A stretch of 64,000 bases of DNA from assembly GCA_910577585.1 (NCBI GenBank), contig CAJTNN010000001.1, forward strand, positions 122,855-186,854. Reading direction: 5' to 3'. Position 1 is the first letter of the stretch. The number at the start of each line of letters is the position of its first letter. The stretch comes from an uncultured Muribaculaceae bacterium. Its GTDB lineage: Bacteria > Bacteroidota > Bacteroidia > Bacteroidales > Muribaculaceae. The position numbers and the translations under genes were made by a program. The notes below the pieces were generated by a model. The model was given only the letters and a program-made list of their open reading frames with translations. It did no database searches and was not told the DNA's origin. Of the stretch, positions 34,861-42,843 are shown piece by piece.

Positions 34861-36414
34861 ATGAGCAAACAATCTGACAAAATTCAGGAACTTATCGCCA
34901 AACGCGCCGAGGCTCGTCTGGGCGGTGGCGAAAAGGCCATCGAAAAGCAGCACCAGCGCGGCAAATATACCGCACGCGAGAGAATCGCACAGCTTCTCGA
35001 TGAGGGTAGCTTCGAGGAACTCGACATGTTTGTCACTCACCGCTGCACCAACTTCGGCCAGGATAAGAAGCACATCCTCGGCGACGGCGTCGTCACCGGC
35101 TTCGGCACTATCGAGGGGCGCCTCGTGTATGTCTTCGCACAGGACTTCACCGTCTTCGGTGGCTCTCTCTCTGAGACAATGGCCCAGAAGATCTGCAAGG
35201 TCATGGATATGGCAATGAAGATGGGTGCCCCCGTTATCGGCCTCAATGACTCAGGCGGCGCACGTATCCAGGAGGGCATCAACGCTCTGGCCGGATATTC
35301 TGAAATCTTCCAGCGCAATATCCTCGCTTCGGGCGTAGTGCCCCAGATCTCGGCTATCCTCGGCCCCTGCGCAGGCGGCGCCGTATATAGCCCGGCTCTG
35401 ACCGACTTCACTATCATGGTGAAGGGCATCTCTTATATGTTCCTTACAGGCCCGTCAGTGGTGAAGACTGTCACCGGCGAGGATGTTACCCAGGAGCAGC
35501 TCGGCGGCGCCAGCGTGCATGCCTCAAAGAGCGGTGTGACTCACTTCGCTTGCGAGGATGGCGAGGAGGCTCTGATGCTGATCCGCAAACTCATGAGCTT
35601 CATCCCGCAGAACAACATGGAGGAGACTCCGCTCGTAGAGTGCACTGACCCGATCGACCGTCTGGAGGATGAACTGAATGAGATTATCCCCGACAGCCCG
35701 AAGCGCTCATATGACATGTATGATGTGATTGGCAAAATCATCGACAATGGCGAGTTCCTCGAGGTGCAGCCCGACTATGCCAAGAATATCATCATCGGCT
35801 TCGCCCGCTTCAATGGCCAGTCTGTGGGCATCGTGGCCAACCAGCCCAAGGTGCTTGCCGGCGTGCTCGACTCTAACGCTTCGCGCAAGGCCGCTCGCTT
35901 CGTGCGCTTCTGCGACGCTTTCAATATCCCGCTCGTGACATTGGTAGACGTGCCGGGCTTCCTGCCGGGCACCGGCCAGGAGTACAATGGCGTAATCCTG
36001 CATGGCGCCAAGCTGCTCTATGCCTACGGCGAGGCTACTGTGCCTAAAGTCACTGTCACTCTGCGCAAGAGCTACGGTGGCTCTCACATCGTGATGAGCT
36101 GCAAGCAGCTGCGTGGCGATGTCAACTATGCATGGCCCACTGCCGAAATCGCCGTGATGGGTGCCGAGGGTGCTGTAGGCGTGCTCTATGCCAAGGAGGC
36201 TAAGTCGCATGAGAATCCGGCTCAGTTCCTGCAGGAGAAACAGGATGAGTATACCGCTCTCTTCGCCAACCCCTACAATGCAGCCAAGTACGGATATATC
36301 GATGATGTGATTGAACCGCGCAACACCCGCTTCCGCATCATCCGCGCCCTGCAGATGCTCGCCACCAAGAAGGTGTCGAACCCGCCCAAGAAGCACGGCA
36401 ATATCCCCTTGTAA
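34861..36414 (+). CDS. mmdA: Methylmalonyl-CoA decarboxylase, carboxyltransferase (alpha) subunit
   Basis: A 517-residue carboxyltransferase that moves the carboxyl group of methylmalonyl-CoA to biotin on the carrier subunit. The start is the ATG at 34861 (MSKQSDKIQEL); an open extension upstream is proline-rich and unlike the family. Motifs include GKYTARERIAQLLD, GGSLSETMAQKICKVMDMA, NDSGGARIQEGI, GPCAGGAVYSPALTDF and FLPGTGQEYNGVI. Propionyl-CoA carboxylase beta subunits look alike, but the following gamma-like, biotin-carrier and OadB-type genes identify the sodium-pumping decarboxylase. The pathway gives propionyl-CoA from succinate during fermentation. Confidence 0.93.
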   Translation: MSKQSDKIQELIAKRAEARLGGGEKAIEKQHQRGKYTARERIAQLLDEGSFEELDMFVTHRCTNFGQDKKHILGDGVVTGFGTIEGRLVYVFAQDFTVFGGSLSETMAQKICKVMDMAMKMGAPVIGLNDSGGARIQEGINALAGYSEIFQRNILASGVVPQISAILGPCAGGAVYSPALTDFTIMVKGISYMFLTGPSVVKTVTGEDVTQEQLGGASVHASKSGVTHFACEDGEEALMLIRKLMSFIPQNNMEETPLVECTDPIDRLEDELNEIIPDSPKRSYDMYDVIGKIIDNGEFLEVQPDYAKNIIIGFARFNGQSVGIVANQPKVLAGVLDSNASRKAARFVRFCDAFNIPLVTLVDVPGFLPGTGQEYNGVILHGAKLLYAYGEATVPKVTVTLRKSYGGSHIVMSCKQLRGDVNYAWPTAEIAVMGAEGAVGVLYAKEAKSHENPAQFLQEKQDEYTALFANPYNAAKYGYIDDVIEPRNTRFRIIRALQMLATKKVSNPPKKHGNIPL

Positions 36415-36441
36415 TCAAGTATCCCTGTAATTTTTCGCAAA

Positions 36442-37071
36442 ATGTTGAAAAAAATAACTCTCTCCGTCTCTCTGAGCCTTATGATGCTCGCCGGCTTGCC
36501 GGCGGCATCATTCGCCCAGACCCCGACGGAGCAACCCGCACCCATGGAGGAAGTGCAGGAACTCCCCGAAGGCCAGGTGGCTTTCGAGAGCGATGCAGTA
36601 CCCTCTGAAGAGGTCAACACCATCACCGAGAGCGCCGTAGCTCAGAAGATGACCCAGGCTGAAAAGGCCAAGAATGTCGAGGAGAATGACTCTTGGGGTG
36701 GCGCTATCACGATTATCGCAATGTGTATCGTGGTGGGTGCGCTCGTAATCCTGAGCATCCTCTTCTCTATCTTCGGCAAGGTGTCTCACTCGCTGATGTC
36801 TAAAAAGAAACTTGAGGCTCACGGCAAAACCCGCGAGGAGGTCGACGACGATCATGAAGATGTAGACTCGGGCGAGACTATCGCAGCTATCGCAATGGCC
36901 CTCTCCGAGCACTTCAACGACCAGCACGATATGGAGGACACCATCCTCACTATCCGCCGCATGCGTCGCGCTTACTCTCCCTGGAACTCTAAAATCTACA
37001 ACATCCGCGAGACTCCGGCGCTGCACCGCAATCCTGAGCGTCCGCTCCCGGTCAATAAAACCACCCGTTAA
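36442..37071 (+). CDS. mmdD: OadG-like membrane subunit of methylmalonyl-CoA decarboxylase
   Basis: A 209-residue protein with an N-terminal hydrophobic signal-like segment (residues 1-26), an acidic, Pro-rich periplasmic stretch, one transmembrane helix (about 92-114, IIAMCIVVGALVILSILFSI) and a charged cytoplasmic tail. This matches the OadG/MmdD small subunits that hold the decarboxylase complex together at the membrane. The tail is longer than in the classical OadG of about 80-90 residues, as is common in Bacteroidetes. It is placed between the alpha and biotin-carrier genes, with 27- and 21-base gaps. Confidence 0.82.
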   Translation: MLKKITLSVSLSLMMLAGLPAASFAQTPTEQPAPMEEVQELPEGQVAFESDAVPSEEVNTITESAVAQKMTQAEKAKNVEENDSWGGAITIIAMCIVVGALVILSILFSIFGKVSHSLMSKKKLEAHGKTREEVDDDHEDVDSGETIAAIAMALSEHFNDQHDMEDTILTIRRMRRAYSPWNSKIYNIRETPALHRNPERPLPVNKTTR

Positions 37072-37092
37072 TCTTTTTCACTGTCTGTCAAA

Positions 37093-37542
37093 ATGAAAGA
37101 ATACAAGTATAAAATCAATGGCACCCGTTTCAATGTGGCCGTAGGCGATGTTGTCGACAATAAGGTGCATGTAGAAGTCAACGGCACCCCCTACGATGTG
37201 GAGCTCGACAAGGCTCCCGCAACTGCCAACAAGGTATCTCCGCTCGTGAAGCCGAAAGCTCCGGCTGCCGCTCCGCGCACTGAGTCGGGCGAGAAGGTGA
37301 TCGCCAAACCGGCTGCCGCCGCAGGCCCGGGCACTGCTGTCAAGAGCCCGCTGCCCGGTACTATCATGAGCATCAACGTCAATGTGGGCGATGCCGTGAA
37401 GGCCGGCGACACTGTGTGTGTGCTCGAGGCCATGAAGATGGAGAATGATATCCACTGCGCTACTTCGGGCACTGTGAAGCAGATCCTTGTGGGAGTCGGC
37501 GACGCTATCCTCGAGGGTACTGATATCATGATCATCGAATAA
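37093..37542 (+). CDS. mmdC: Biotin carboxyl carrier subunit of methylmalonyl-CoA decarboxylase
   Basis: A 149-residue biotinyl protein. The biotin site is Lys115 in LEAMKMEND, within a C-terminal biotinyl domain (about residues 78-149; SPLPGTIMSINVNVGDAVKA). The middle is an Ala/Pro-rich flexible linker (about 45-78) that lets the biotin swing between the carboxyltransferase and the membrane decarboxylase. The N-terminal region (KYKINGTRFNVAVGDV) is typical of the Bacteroidetes form. It lies inside the mce-mmd operon. Confidence 0.93.
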   Translation: MKEYKYKINGTRFNVAVGDVVDNKVHVEVNGTPYDVELDKAPATANKVSPLVKPKAPAAAPRTESGEKVIAKPAAAAGPGTAVKSPLPGTIMSINVNVGDAVKAGDTVCVLEAMKMENDIHCATSGTVKQILVGVGDAILEGTDIMIIE

Positions 37543-37578
37543 TCCAACTCTCCACCTGTCTTTCTAAACATCATTCAA

Positions 37579-38742
37579 ATGTTATTGCTTAGTTCTTTCG
37601 CCACATTCCTGGAGGATTCGCTGACTACATTCTGGAATTTCACCGGCTTCGCCAACTGCGAGTGGGGAAATATCATTATGATTGCAGTGGGTTGCTTCTT
37701 TGTGTGGCTCGCTATCAAGAAGAATTTCGAGCCCCTGCTCCTCGTGCCGATCGGCTTCGGTATGCTGCTGGGCAACATCCCCTTCCAGCCGGGCATGGAA
37801 ATCGGTATCTATGAAGAGGGTTCGGTGCTCAATATTCTCTACAACGGTGTGGAGAAGGGTTGGTATCCGCCGCTTATCTTCCTGGGTATCGGCGCGATGA
37901 CCGACTTCTCGGCTCTGCTCGCCAATCCGAAGTTGATGGTGATCGGCGCTTGCGCTCAGTTCGGTATCTTCGGTGCCTACATGCTCTCGCTGCTGGTGGG
38001 CTTCGACCCGCTGTCGGCCGGTTGTGTGGCTATCATCGGTGGTGCTGACGGCCCTACTGCCATCTTCACCTGCTCTAAACTGAATCCGAAGCTCCTGGGC
38101 GCTGTGGCTGTGTCGGCCTATTCTTATATGGCCCTCATCCCGCTTATCCAGCCCCCGTTGATGCGTCTCTTCACTACCAAGCAGGAGCGTCTGATCAAGA
38201 TGAAGCCTGCTCGCGTGGTGAGCCAGAATGAGAAGATTATCTTCCCGATCGTGGGCCTGCTGCTCACTTGCTTCGTGGTGCCTTCGGGCATTCCGTTGCT
38301 GGGTATGCTCTTCTTCGGCAACCTGCTGCGTGAGTCGGGTGTGACAACCCGTCTGGCCAAGACTGCACAGAATGCCATGACCGACATCATCACCATCCTG
38401 CTCGGTCTTACTGTGGGCGCTTCGACTCAGGCTGACGTCTTCCTGAGCATCGACACGCTCAAGATCTTCGGCCTTGGTTTCCTGGCATTCATCATCGCCT
38501 CTTCGGCTGGTGTGCTGAGTGTGAAGATCTTCAACCTCTTCCTGGCTAAGAACAAGAAGATCAACCCGCTCATCGGCAACGCCGGCGTTTCGGCTGTGCC
38601 TATGGCTGCCCGAATCTCTAACAACGTGGGTCTCGAATATGATCCCTCCAACTATCTGCTGATGCACGCCATGGGCCCGAATGTGGCCGGTGTGATCGGT
38701 TCAGCAGTAGCTGCCGGTGTGCTCCTGAGCTTCCTCGGTTAA
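37579..38742 (+). CDS. mmdB: Sodium-pumping decarboxylase, beta subunit (OadB/MmdB)
   Basis: A 387-residue inner-membrane protein with about 9-11 hydrophobic segments. It decarboxylates carboxybiotin and exports sodium ions. The diagnostic motif is IIGGADGPTAIFT (around residue 154), followed by SAYSYMALIPLIQPPLM; another conserved region is ARISNNVGLEYDPSNYLLMH near the C-terminus. The length is at the short end of the family (about 380-430). It is the last gene of the operon, and a GC-rich hairpin follows (38815-38849). The pump conserves the energy of decarboxylation during propionate fermentation. Confidence 0.94.
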   Translation: MLLLSSFATFLEDSLTTFWNFTGFANCEWGNIIMIAVGCFFVWLAIKKNFEPLLLVPIGFGMLLGNIPFQPGMEIGIYEEGSVLNILYNGVEKGWYPPLIFLGIGAMTDFSALLANPKLMVIGACAQFGIFGAYMLSLLVGFDPLSAGCVAIIGGADGPTAIFTCSKLNPKLLGAVAVSAYSYMALIPLIQPPLMRLFTTKQERLIKMKPARVVSQNEKIIFPIVGLLLTCFVVPSGIPLLGMLFFGNLLRESGVTTRLAKTAQNAMTDIITILLGLTVGASTQADVFLSIDTLKIFGLGFLAFIIASSAGVLSVKIFNLFLAKNKKINPLIGNAGVSAVPMAARISNNVGLEYDPSNYLLMHAMGPNVAGVIGSAVAAGVLLSFLG

Positions 38743-38814
38743 TACTTTTCCATGCAGTGTGTGAGGCGCCATTTGCCGACGCCACTCACATATGCAATGC
38801 CGAATATTTCATGT

Positions 38815-38849
38815 GCGGCCCCGGCGAGTGTAATTCTCGGTGGGGCCGC
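38815..38849 (+). terminator. Terminator-like hairpin of the mce-mmd operon
   Basis: Outer arms GCGGCCCC (38815-38822) and GGGGCCGC (38842-38849) are followed by TCTCTATTTCT. Confidence 0.6.
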
Positions 38850-38874
38850 TCTCTATTTCTCCAAGCACGCATCG

Positions 38875-38970
38875 AACTGATTTAAATTCTTTTCAGTCAA
38901 CTGATTTAAACTCTTTTCACTCAACTGATTTAAACTCCGTTCAATGAAGTTGTTTAAACTCTTTTGAGTG
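38875..38970 (+). repeat. Four tandem 24-bp repeats with TTTAAA core
   Basis: Units start at 38875, 38899, 38923 and 38947. The first three read AACTGATTTAAA(C/T)TC plus a variable end; the fourth changes to AAGTTGTTTAAACTC. A fifth related unit lies at 38984-39008. The regular spacing upstream of the GH97 gene suggests a multi-site operator or a slippage-made satellite. Confidence 0.7.
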
Positions 38971-38981
38971 CTTGCATACTA

Positions 38982-39175
38982 AGAAGTTGTTTAAACTTTT
39001 TTCAAGTGCAAGGTTAATTAAGATTTTGAGCAGGTTTCGGCTCTCGAAGAGGGAGCGATGCGGGCATCGCGACCGATGAAGAGGGTCGAAAGATGCCAAA
39101 ATATTAATTAAGATTGCGCTTGAAGAAAAAATTTACTTCATTTTATGTTTTTCGTAAAAAGTTTAAACAACTTCT
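38982..39175. repeat. Inverted-repeat element with 20-bp ends
   Basis: AGAAGTTGTTTAAACTTTTT at 38982-39001 is matched exactly on the opposite strand at 39156-39175. Further in, TCAAGTGCAAGGTTAATTAA is matched at 17 of 20 positions, so the arms extend to about 40 bp. The element is MITE-sized (194 bp) and noncoding, and it lies 17 bases before the GH97 start. Confidence 0.65.
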
Positions 39176-39192
39176 AATGTTAACCTGATATT

Positions 39193-41310
39193 ATGATAAC
39201 CCGACTCTCAATTCTTGGACTTCCTATTCTTTTAGGTGCGGCTCTCTGCTGCACCACGGCATACGCCGCTGATGTGGCCTCGCCAGATGGACGCATAATC
39301 CTGCAGACCGAGCTTGACGCAGATGGGCGCCCTACCTATAGTGTCAGCTTCGACGGACGCGATGTCATTGCGCCAAGTCATCTCGGATTGCTCTCTGATG
39401 AGGCTGACTTCATTACGTTCAGCAATGCCACGCCGGGCAGCGTGAGCAGTCATGATTCGACTTGGCAACCGGTGTGGGGTGAGTTCGCATCCGTGCGCGA
39501 CCATTATAATGAACTTCCGGTAAGGCTCACTACAGCCGACGGCAAACAGCTTGACCTGATATTCCGCGTCTACGACGATGGCGTGGCTTTCCGCTATCAT
39601 ATTCCTGAACAGAAGAGTGTCAATTACCTCACCCTGCGCGATGAGGCCACCGAATTTAATCTTGCCGACGACCTTACATTCTTCTGCATCCCGGGTGACT
39701 ACGACACTGATGAGCGCCTATACGTGAAGTCGGCTCTAAGCAAACTGGGTGAGAATATGCAGCTGCCGCGCCACTCGGAGAGTTCGCTCATACCGGGCCT
39801 GGCCATGCAGACTCCTACTGTGGCTCGCCGCGACGATGGCAAACTCTACATCAATATCCATGAAGCTGCACTGAAGGGTTACCCGGCCATGGCTCTCGAA
39901 GCCGACACGGCACGCCTCTCTCTCAAGGCCCATCTTACTCCTGACCGCAATGGTGTGCGTGGATATCTGCAGGCTCCATTCGCCACACCCTGGCGCTCAA
40001 TCATCATCGCGGATAACGCTCCCGACATTCTTGCCTCACAACTGATTCTGAATCTCAACGATCCCTGCGCAATAGCCGACACTGACTGGATTAAGCCGAT
40101 GAAGTTTGTGGGAGTATGGTGGGAGATGTTTATCGGACGCAACCGCACCTGGGCATACTCTGACAAGTATAACGCCAAACCCGGCGTCACCGACTACGCC
40201 TCTCTCCCATCCAACGGCCGGCATCCGGCTAACACCGAAAATGTAAAACGTTACATCGATTTCGCTTCGGAAAATGGGCTCGACGGTGTGCTCGTCGAGG
40301 GCTGGAACGAGGGTTGGGAAGACTGGGCCGGATGGGTCAAGAACCGACAGTTTCTGTTCGATAAACCCTATCCTGACTTCGATGTCGACGAGATTCAGCG
40401 CTACGCCGCAGAGAAGGGTGTGAAGATGATAATGCACCATGAGACGGCAGCCAACGCCGCTGACTATGAGCGCCAGCTCGACACTGCCTTCCGATTTATG
40501 AAGGAGCACGGCTATCCGGCGGTCAAGACCGGATATGTAGGGATGATTATCCCGCGCTCGGAGTATCATTCAAGTCAATGGATGGTAGACCATTACAACT
40601 ATGTGGTGCGCAAAGCTGCCGACAACCGCATCATGATTGACGCGCATGAGGCTGTGCGCCCCACCGGAATCAGCCGCACCTATCCTAACCTCATAGCCCA
40701 GGAATCGGCGCGTGGAGGCGAGTGGGAGTCGATGGGTGGCAATCCACCTGAACACACCACTATCCTGCCGTTCACCCGACTCAAGGGTGGACCGATGGAC
40801 TACACCCCCGGATTGTTTGTGACCGACCTGACGGCCTATGGCGAGGGGGCTACAAGCAAGGGCCTGACCACTCTGGCCCGACAGCTGGCTCTATATGTCA
40901 CGATGGCTTCTCCGCTGCAGATGGCGTGCGACCTGCCCGACAACTACCGCAAATATCCCGATGCGTTCCAGTTTATTCGCGATGTGCCGCTCGACTGGGC
41001 CGACAGTCGATGGCTCGAGGCCGAACCGGGCGACTTCATCACAGTGGCACGCCGCGACAAGAATAGCGATGATTGGTATATCGGCGGCGTCAGCGACGAA
41101 AACGCGCGCACAGCAGAAATCGACCTGTCATTTCTCGAACCCGGCGTGAAGTATATAGCCACCATCTATGAGGATGCACCGGATGCTGATTACAAAGCTA
41201 ATCCGCAGGCTTACCGCATACGCACCAAGAAGGTGGATTCGCGCACTCGTCTGCCCCAGCCGATAGCCCCAGGAGGCGGCTTCGCCATGCGACTCATACC
41301 CCAGCACTGA
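39193..41310 (+). CDS. Glycoside hydrolase family 97, SusB-like alpha-glucosidase
   Basis: A 705-residue exported enzyme (signal peptide to about residue 25, AYAAD) predicted to release glucose from alpha-glucans in the periplasm. It has the N-terminal beta domain, a barrel and a C-terminal beta domain of GH97. Glu417 (MHHE), Glu486 (DAHEAVRPTG) and Glu510 (GGEWES) reproduce the spacing of SusB Glu439, Glu508 and Glu532 exactly (69 and 24 residues), which places it with the inverting alpha-glucosidases rather than the retaining alpha-galactosidases that use an Asp nucleophile. TYPNLIAQESARGGEW and GGPMDYTPG are also family blocks. It is not next to susC/susD genes here. Confidence 0.92.
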   Translation: MITRLSILGLPILLGAALCCTTAYAADVASPDGRIILQTELDADGRPTYSVSFDGRDVIAPSHLGLLSDEADFITFSNATPGSVSSHDSTWQPVWGEFASVRDHYNELPVRLTTADGKQLDLIFRVYDDGVAFRYHIPEQKSVNYLTLRDEATEFNLADDLTFFCIPGDYDTDERLYVKSALSKLGENMQLPRHSESSLIPGLAMQTPTVARRDDGKLYINIHEAALKGYPAMALEADTARLSLKAHLTPDRNGVRGYLQAPFATPWRSIIIADNAPDILASQLILNLNDPCAIADTDWIKPMKFVGVWWEMFIGRNRTWAYSDKYNAKPGVTDYASLPSNGRHPANTENVKRYIDFASENGLDGVLVEGWNEGWEDWAGWVKNRQFLFDKPYPDFDVDEIQRYAAEKGVKMIMHHETAANAADYERQLDTAFRFMKEHGYPAVKTGYVGMIIPRSEYHSSQWMVDHYNYVVRKAADNRIMIDAHEAVRPTGISRTYPNLIAQESARGGEWESMGGNPPEHTTILPFTRLKGGPMDYTPGLFVTDLTAYGEGATSKGLTTLARQLALYVTMASPLQMACDLPDNYRKYPDAFQFIRDVPLDWADSRWLEAEPGDFITVARRDKNSDDWYIGGVSDENARTAEIDLSFLEPGVKYIATIYEDAPDADYKANPQAYRIRTKKVDSRTRLPQPIAPGGGFAMRLIPQH

Positions 41311-41339
41311 TTACGGCACTCCCCCACCACTCTCATATA

Positions 41340-41391
41340 AGAGCCCCGGTCAAATCAGCGCCTATTTCGACACTGATTTGCCCGGGGCTCT
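41340..41391. terminator. Terminator after the GH97 gene
   Basis: Arms AGAGCCCCGG-CAAATCAG (41340-41358) and its inverse (41373-41391) pair almost completely. It probably also serves the minus-strand unit that ends at 41505. Confidence 0.8.
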
Positions 41392-41504
41392 AAACATAGT
41401 TTTGGCTTGGATATTGGTCGCCTGCATGGGCTGCCCGTTATCCAAGCCAATATCTTATCAAGTAATGCGCGTGGCAGGATGTCACCAATCTCCGAGTTAA
41501 TTTT

Positions 41505-41882
41505 CTACTTGCGCCCGAAGAGTTTGCGTAGCCAGCTGCGGTCATCCTCTTCATCCTCATCATCTTCCTCGGGCTTGAAATGCACTCTTACCTGCGCATC
41601 ATTCTTGCCAAGGAAGAGGATGTGGTTGCGAAACACAAACGCCACCATCTTGTCAAACTCCAATATCGCATGGAGGCTCCTGACCAGAAAACGCCTGAAA
41701 GGACTGTACTCCTCAAGATCATTGATAATGACCTCAGCCTTTGTAAGATCCTCATTATCAAGAGTCATGTTATGATATTGACGCAGATTATAAAGTGCCT
41801 CCGGAAGATTTAAATCATTTAAATCTTTCGGCGGCCGCTTGTTAACCTTGTATATTTCCCGTATCACTTGGTCAGTTATCAT
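41505..41882 (-). CDS. Conserved small protein of unknown function
   Basis: I do not recognise a named family. The likely start is the ATG at 41882 (MITDQVIREIYKVNKRPP), giving 125 residues; the frame can be opened to a TTG at 41948, adding 22 residues that look unlike a real N-terminus. The sequence has a helical N-terminal half, the segment FLVRSLHAILEFDKMVAFVF that could pack as a hydrophobic core, and an acidic cluster (EEDDEDEEDD) before a basic end (WLRKLFGRK). It is the last gene of a minus-strand group with the pRiA4b ORF-3-like gene and serine palmitoyltransferase. Confidence 0.6.
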   Translation of the reverse strand: MITDQVIREIYKVNKRPPKDLNDLNLPEALYNLRQYHNMTLDNEDLTKAEVIINDLEEYSPFRRFLVRSLHAILEFDKMVAFVFRNHILFLGKNDAQVRVHFKPEEDDEDEEDDRSWLRKLFGRK

Positions 41883-42069
41883 ATCTTCTAAGATTTGAGG
41901 GGAAGTGATGGGGAGATTCTCACCTCTCTTTATACACTTTTCTAACAATCGAGTTTGCCCAATTGTTGCCGTAAAACAGTAAAAATTTAAATTTAAGCAT
42001 CACCATCCGGCCCCCACTGCAAACCCCGCATTTGATAAAGACCCGGAAGTCCCCTGAATCCATAAGAAA

Positions 42070-42095
42070 AAGGGGAGCTCGAAAGAACTCCCCTT
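42070..42095 (-). terminator. Terminator on the minus strand
   Basis: A stem of AAGGGGAG-TC with a GAAA-type loop is followed by TTTTTC on the minus strand. It lies 23 bases past the stop of the gene at 42119. Confidence 0.75.
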
Positions 42096-42118
42096 AAAAT
42101 GATACCCCAAGAGAGGCA

Positions 42119-42655
42119 TCAGAATTCGATGTCATCACTAAGCTCGGCGATCTCGTCGTCATTAAACTGGGCATCGCCGTAGAAGTCTACATCAAGGTCC
42201 TCCTTGATGCCGCCGTTAGCTGAAGCCTTCTCCTCAAACTCATCTATATCGATTGACTGCTGCGGAGCTTTGCCTCGCTTCAGTGTGCAGATCGGATCCA
42301 CAAGCGAACGTCCAGGCATAATCTCCTTCAGCTCCATAAAGAAGCTGCGGTCGGTCATGTAGTCGAATACGAAGACGAGCTTCTGCCCCTCCTCCTCCAC
42401 AAACTCGCTGATGACGGTGTCATCCATCACCCACACATCCTGGTCTGACGAAGAACCCATGTCCTCGAGCGTGATCTCTTCATGACGGGTCCAGTCGTCG
42501 TCGCAGATAAAGAATGAGTCGAGTTCATCTTTAGTATAACCGACCGATTCAAGGATAACATTACGCAATTGGAGAAATGTCGATTCGGAATCAATCTCTA
42601 TTTCGCGTGAGAAGTTGCTTACTTCATCGCTTACAAGTTTAAACTTATATACCAT
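42119..42655 (-). CDS. pRiA4b ORF-3-like (IS1096 TnpR-like) domain protein
   Basis: A 178-residue acidic cytoplasmic protein. Its first about 125 residues (MVYKFKLVSDEVSNFSREIE, STFLQLRNVILESVGY, FFICDDDW, KLVFVFDYMTDRSFFMEL) have the pattern of the plasmid pRiA4b ORF-3 family, found in Bacteroidetes as a stand-alone chromosomal protein. The C-terminal 50 residues are low-complexity and strongly acidic (DEFEEKASANGG, FNDDEIAELSDDIEF). The biochemical role is unknown, and despite the family's alternative name nothing here points to a transposon. It has its own terminator. Confidence 0.72.
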   Translation of the reverse strand: MVYKFKLVSDEVSNFSREIEIDSESTFLQLRNVILESVGYTKDELDSFFICDDDWTRHEEITLEDMGSSSDQDVWVMDDTVISEFVEEEGQKLVFVFDYMTDRSFFMELKEIMPGRSLVDPICTLKRGKAPQQSIDIDEFEEKASANGGIKEDLDVDFYGDAQFNDDEIAELSDDIEF

Positions 42656-42843
42656 AGAAGTCTTGCTGTGAAACTATAACTTTCGGATATTTATTAATGA
42701 GACAATGATGTTTACATGGCATGGGCGCAAGTAGCCTTGCAATCCCGGCAATCCGCTCCCCCGCCGCCATAGGCCGTGAGTGGCCGACGGCGGCGGATAC
42801 ACGGATGATATTGCGTATCTCCTTAGCGCGCGAGGCAGGAGTA

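Larger units (their letters stand above)
38743..39192. other. Intergenic region with terminator and TTTAAA repeat array
   Basis: These 450 bases hold a terminator-like hairpin (38815-38849), four tandem 24-bp units (38875-38970), and an inverted-repeat structure (38982-39175) that ends just before the GH97 gene. No gene is visible. Confidence 0.7.

Noticed and set aside
37582..38667. 361-residue open frame antisense to mmdB
   Set aside because: Composition is rich in His, Asp, Arg and Glu as expected for the complement of a membrane-protein gene; no motif or promoter supports it.
42119..42655. Transposon-associated gene (IS1096 TnpR-like name)
   Set aside because: No inverted repeats, transposase or composition shift around it; in Bacteroidetes this family occurs as an ordinary chromosomal gene.
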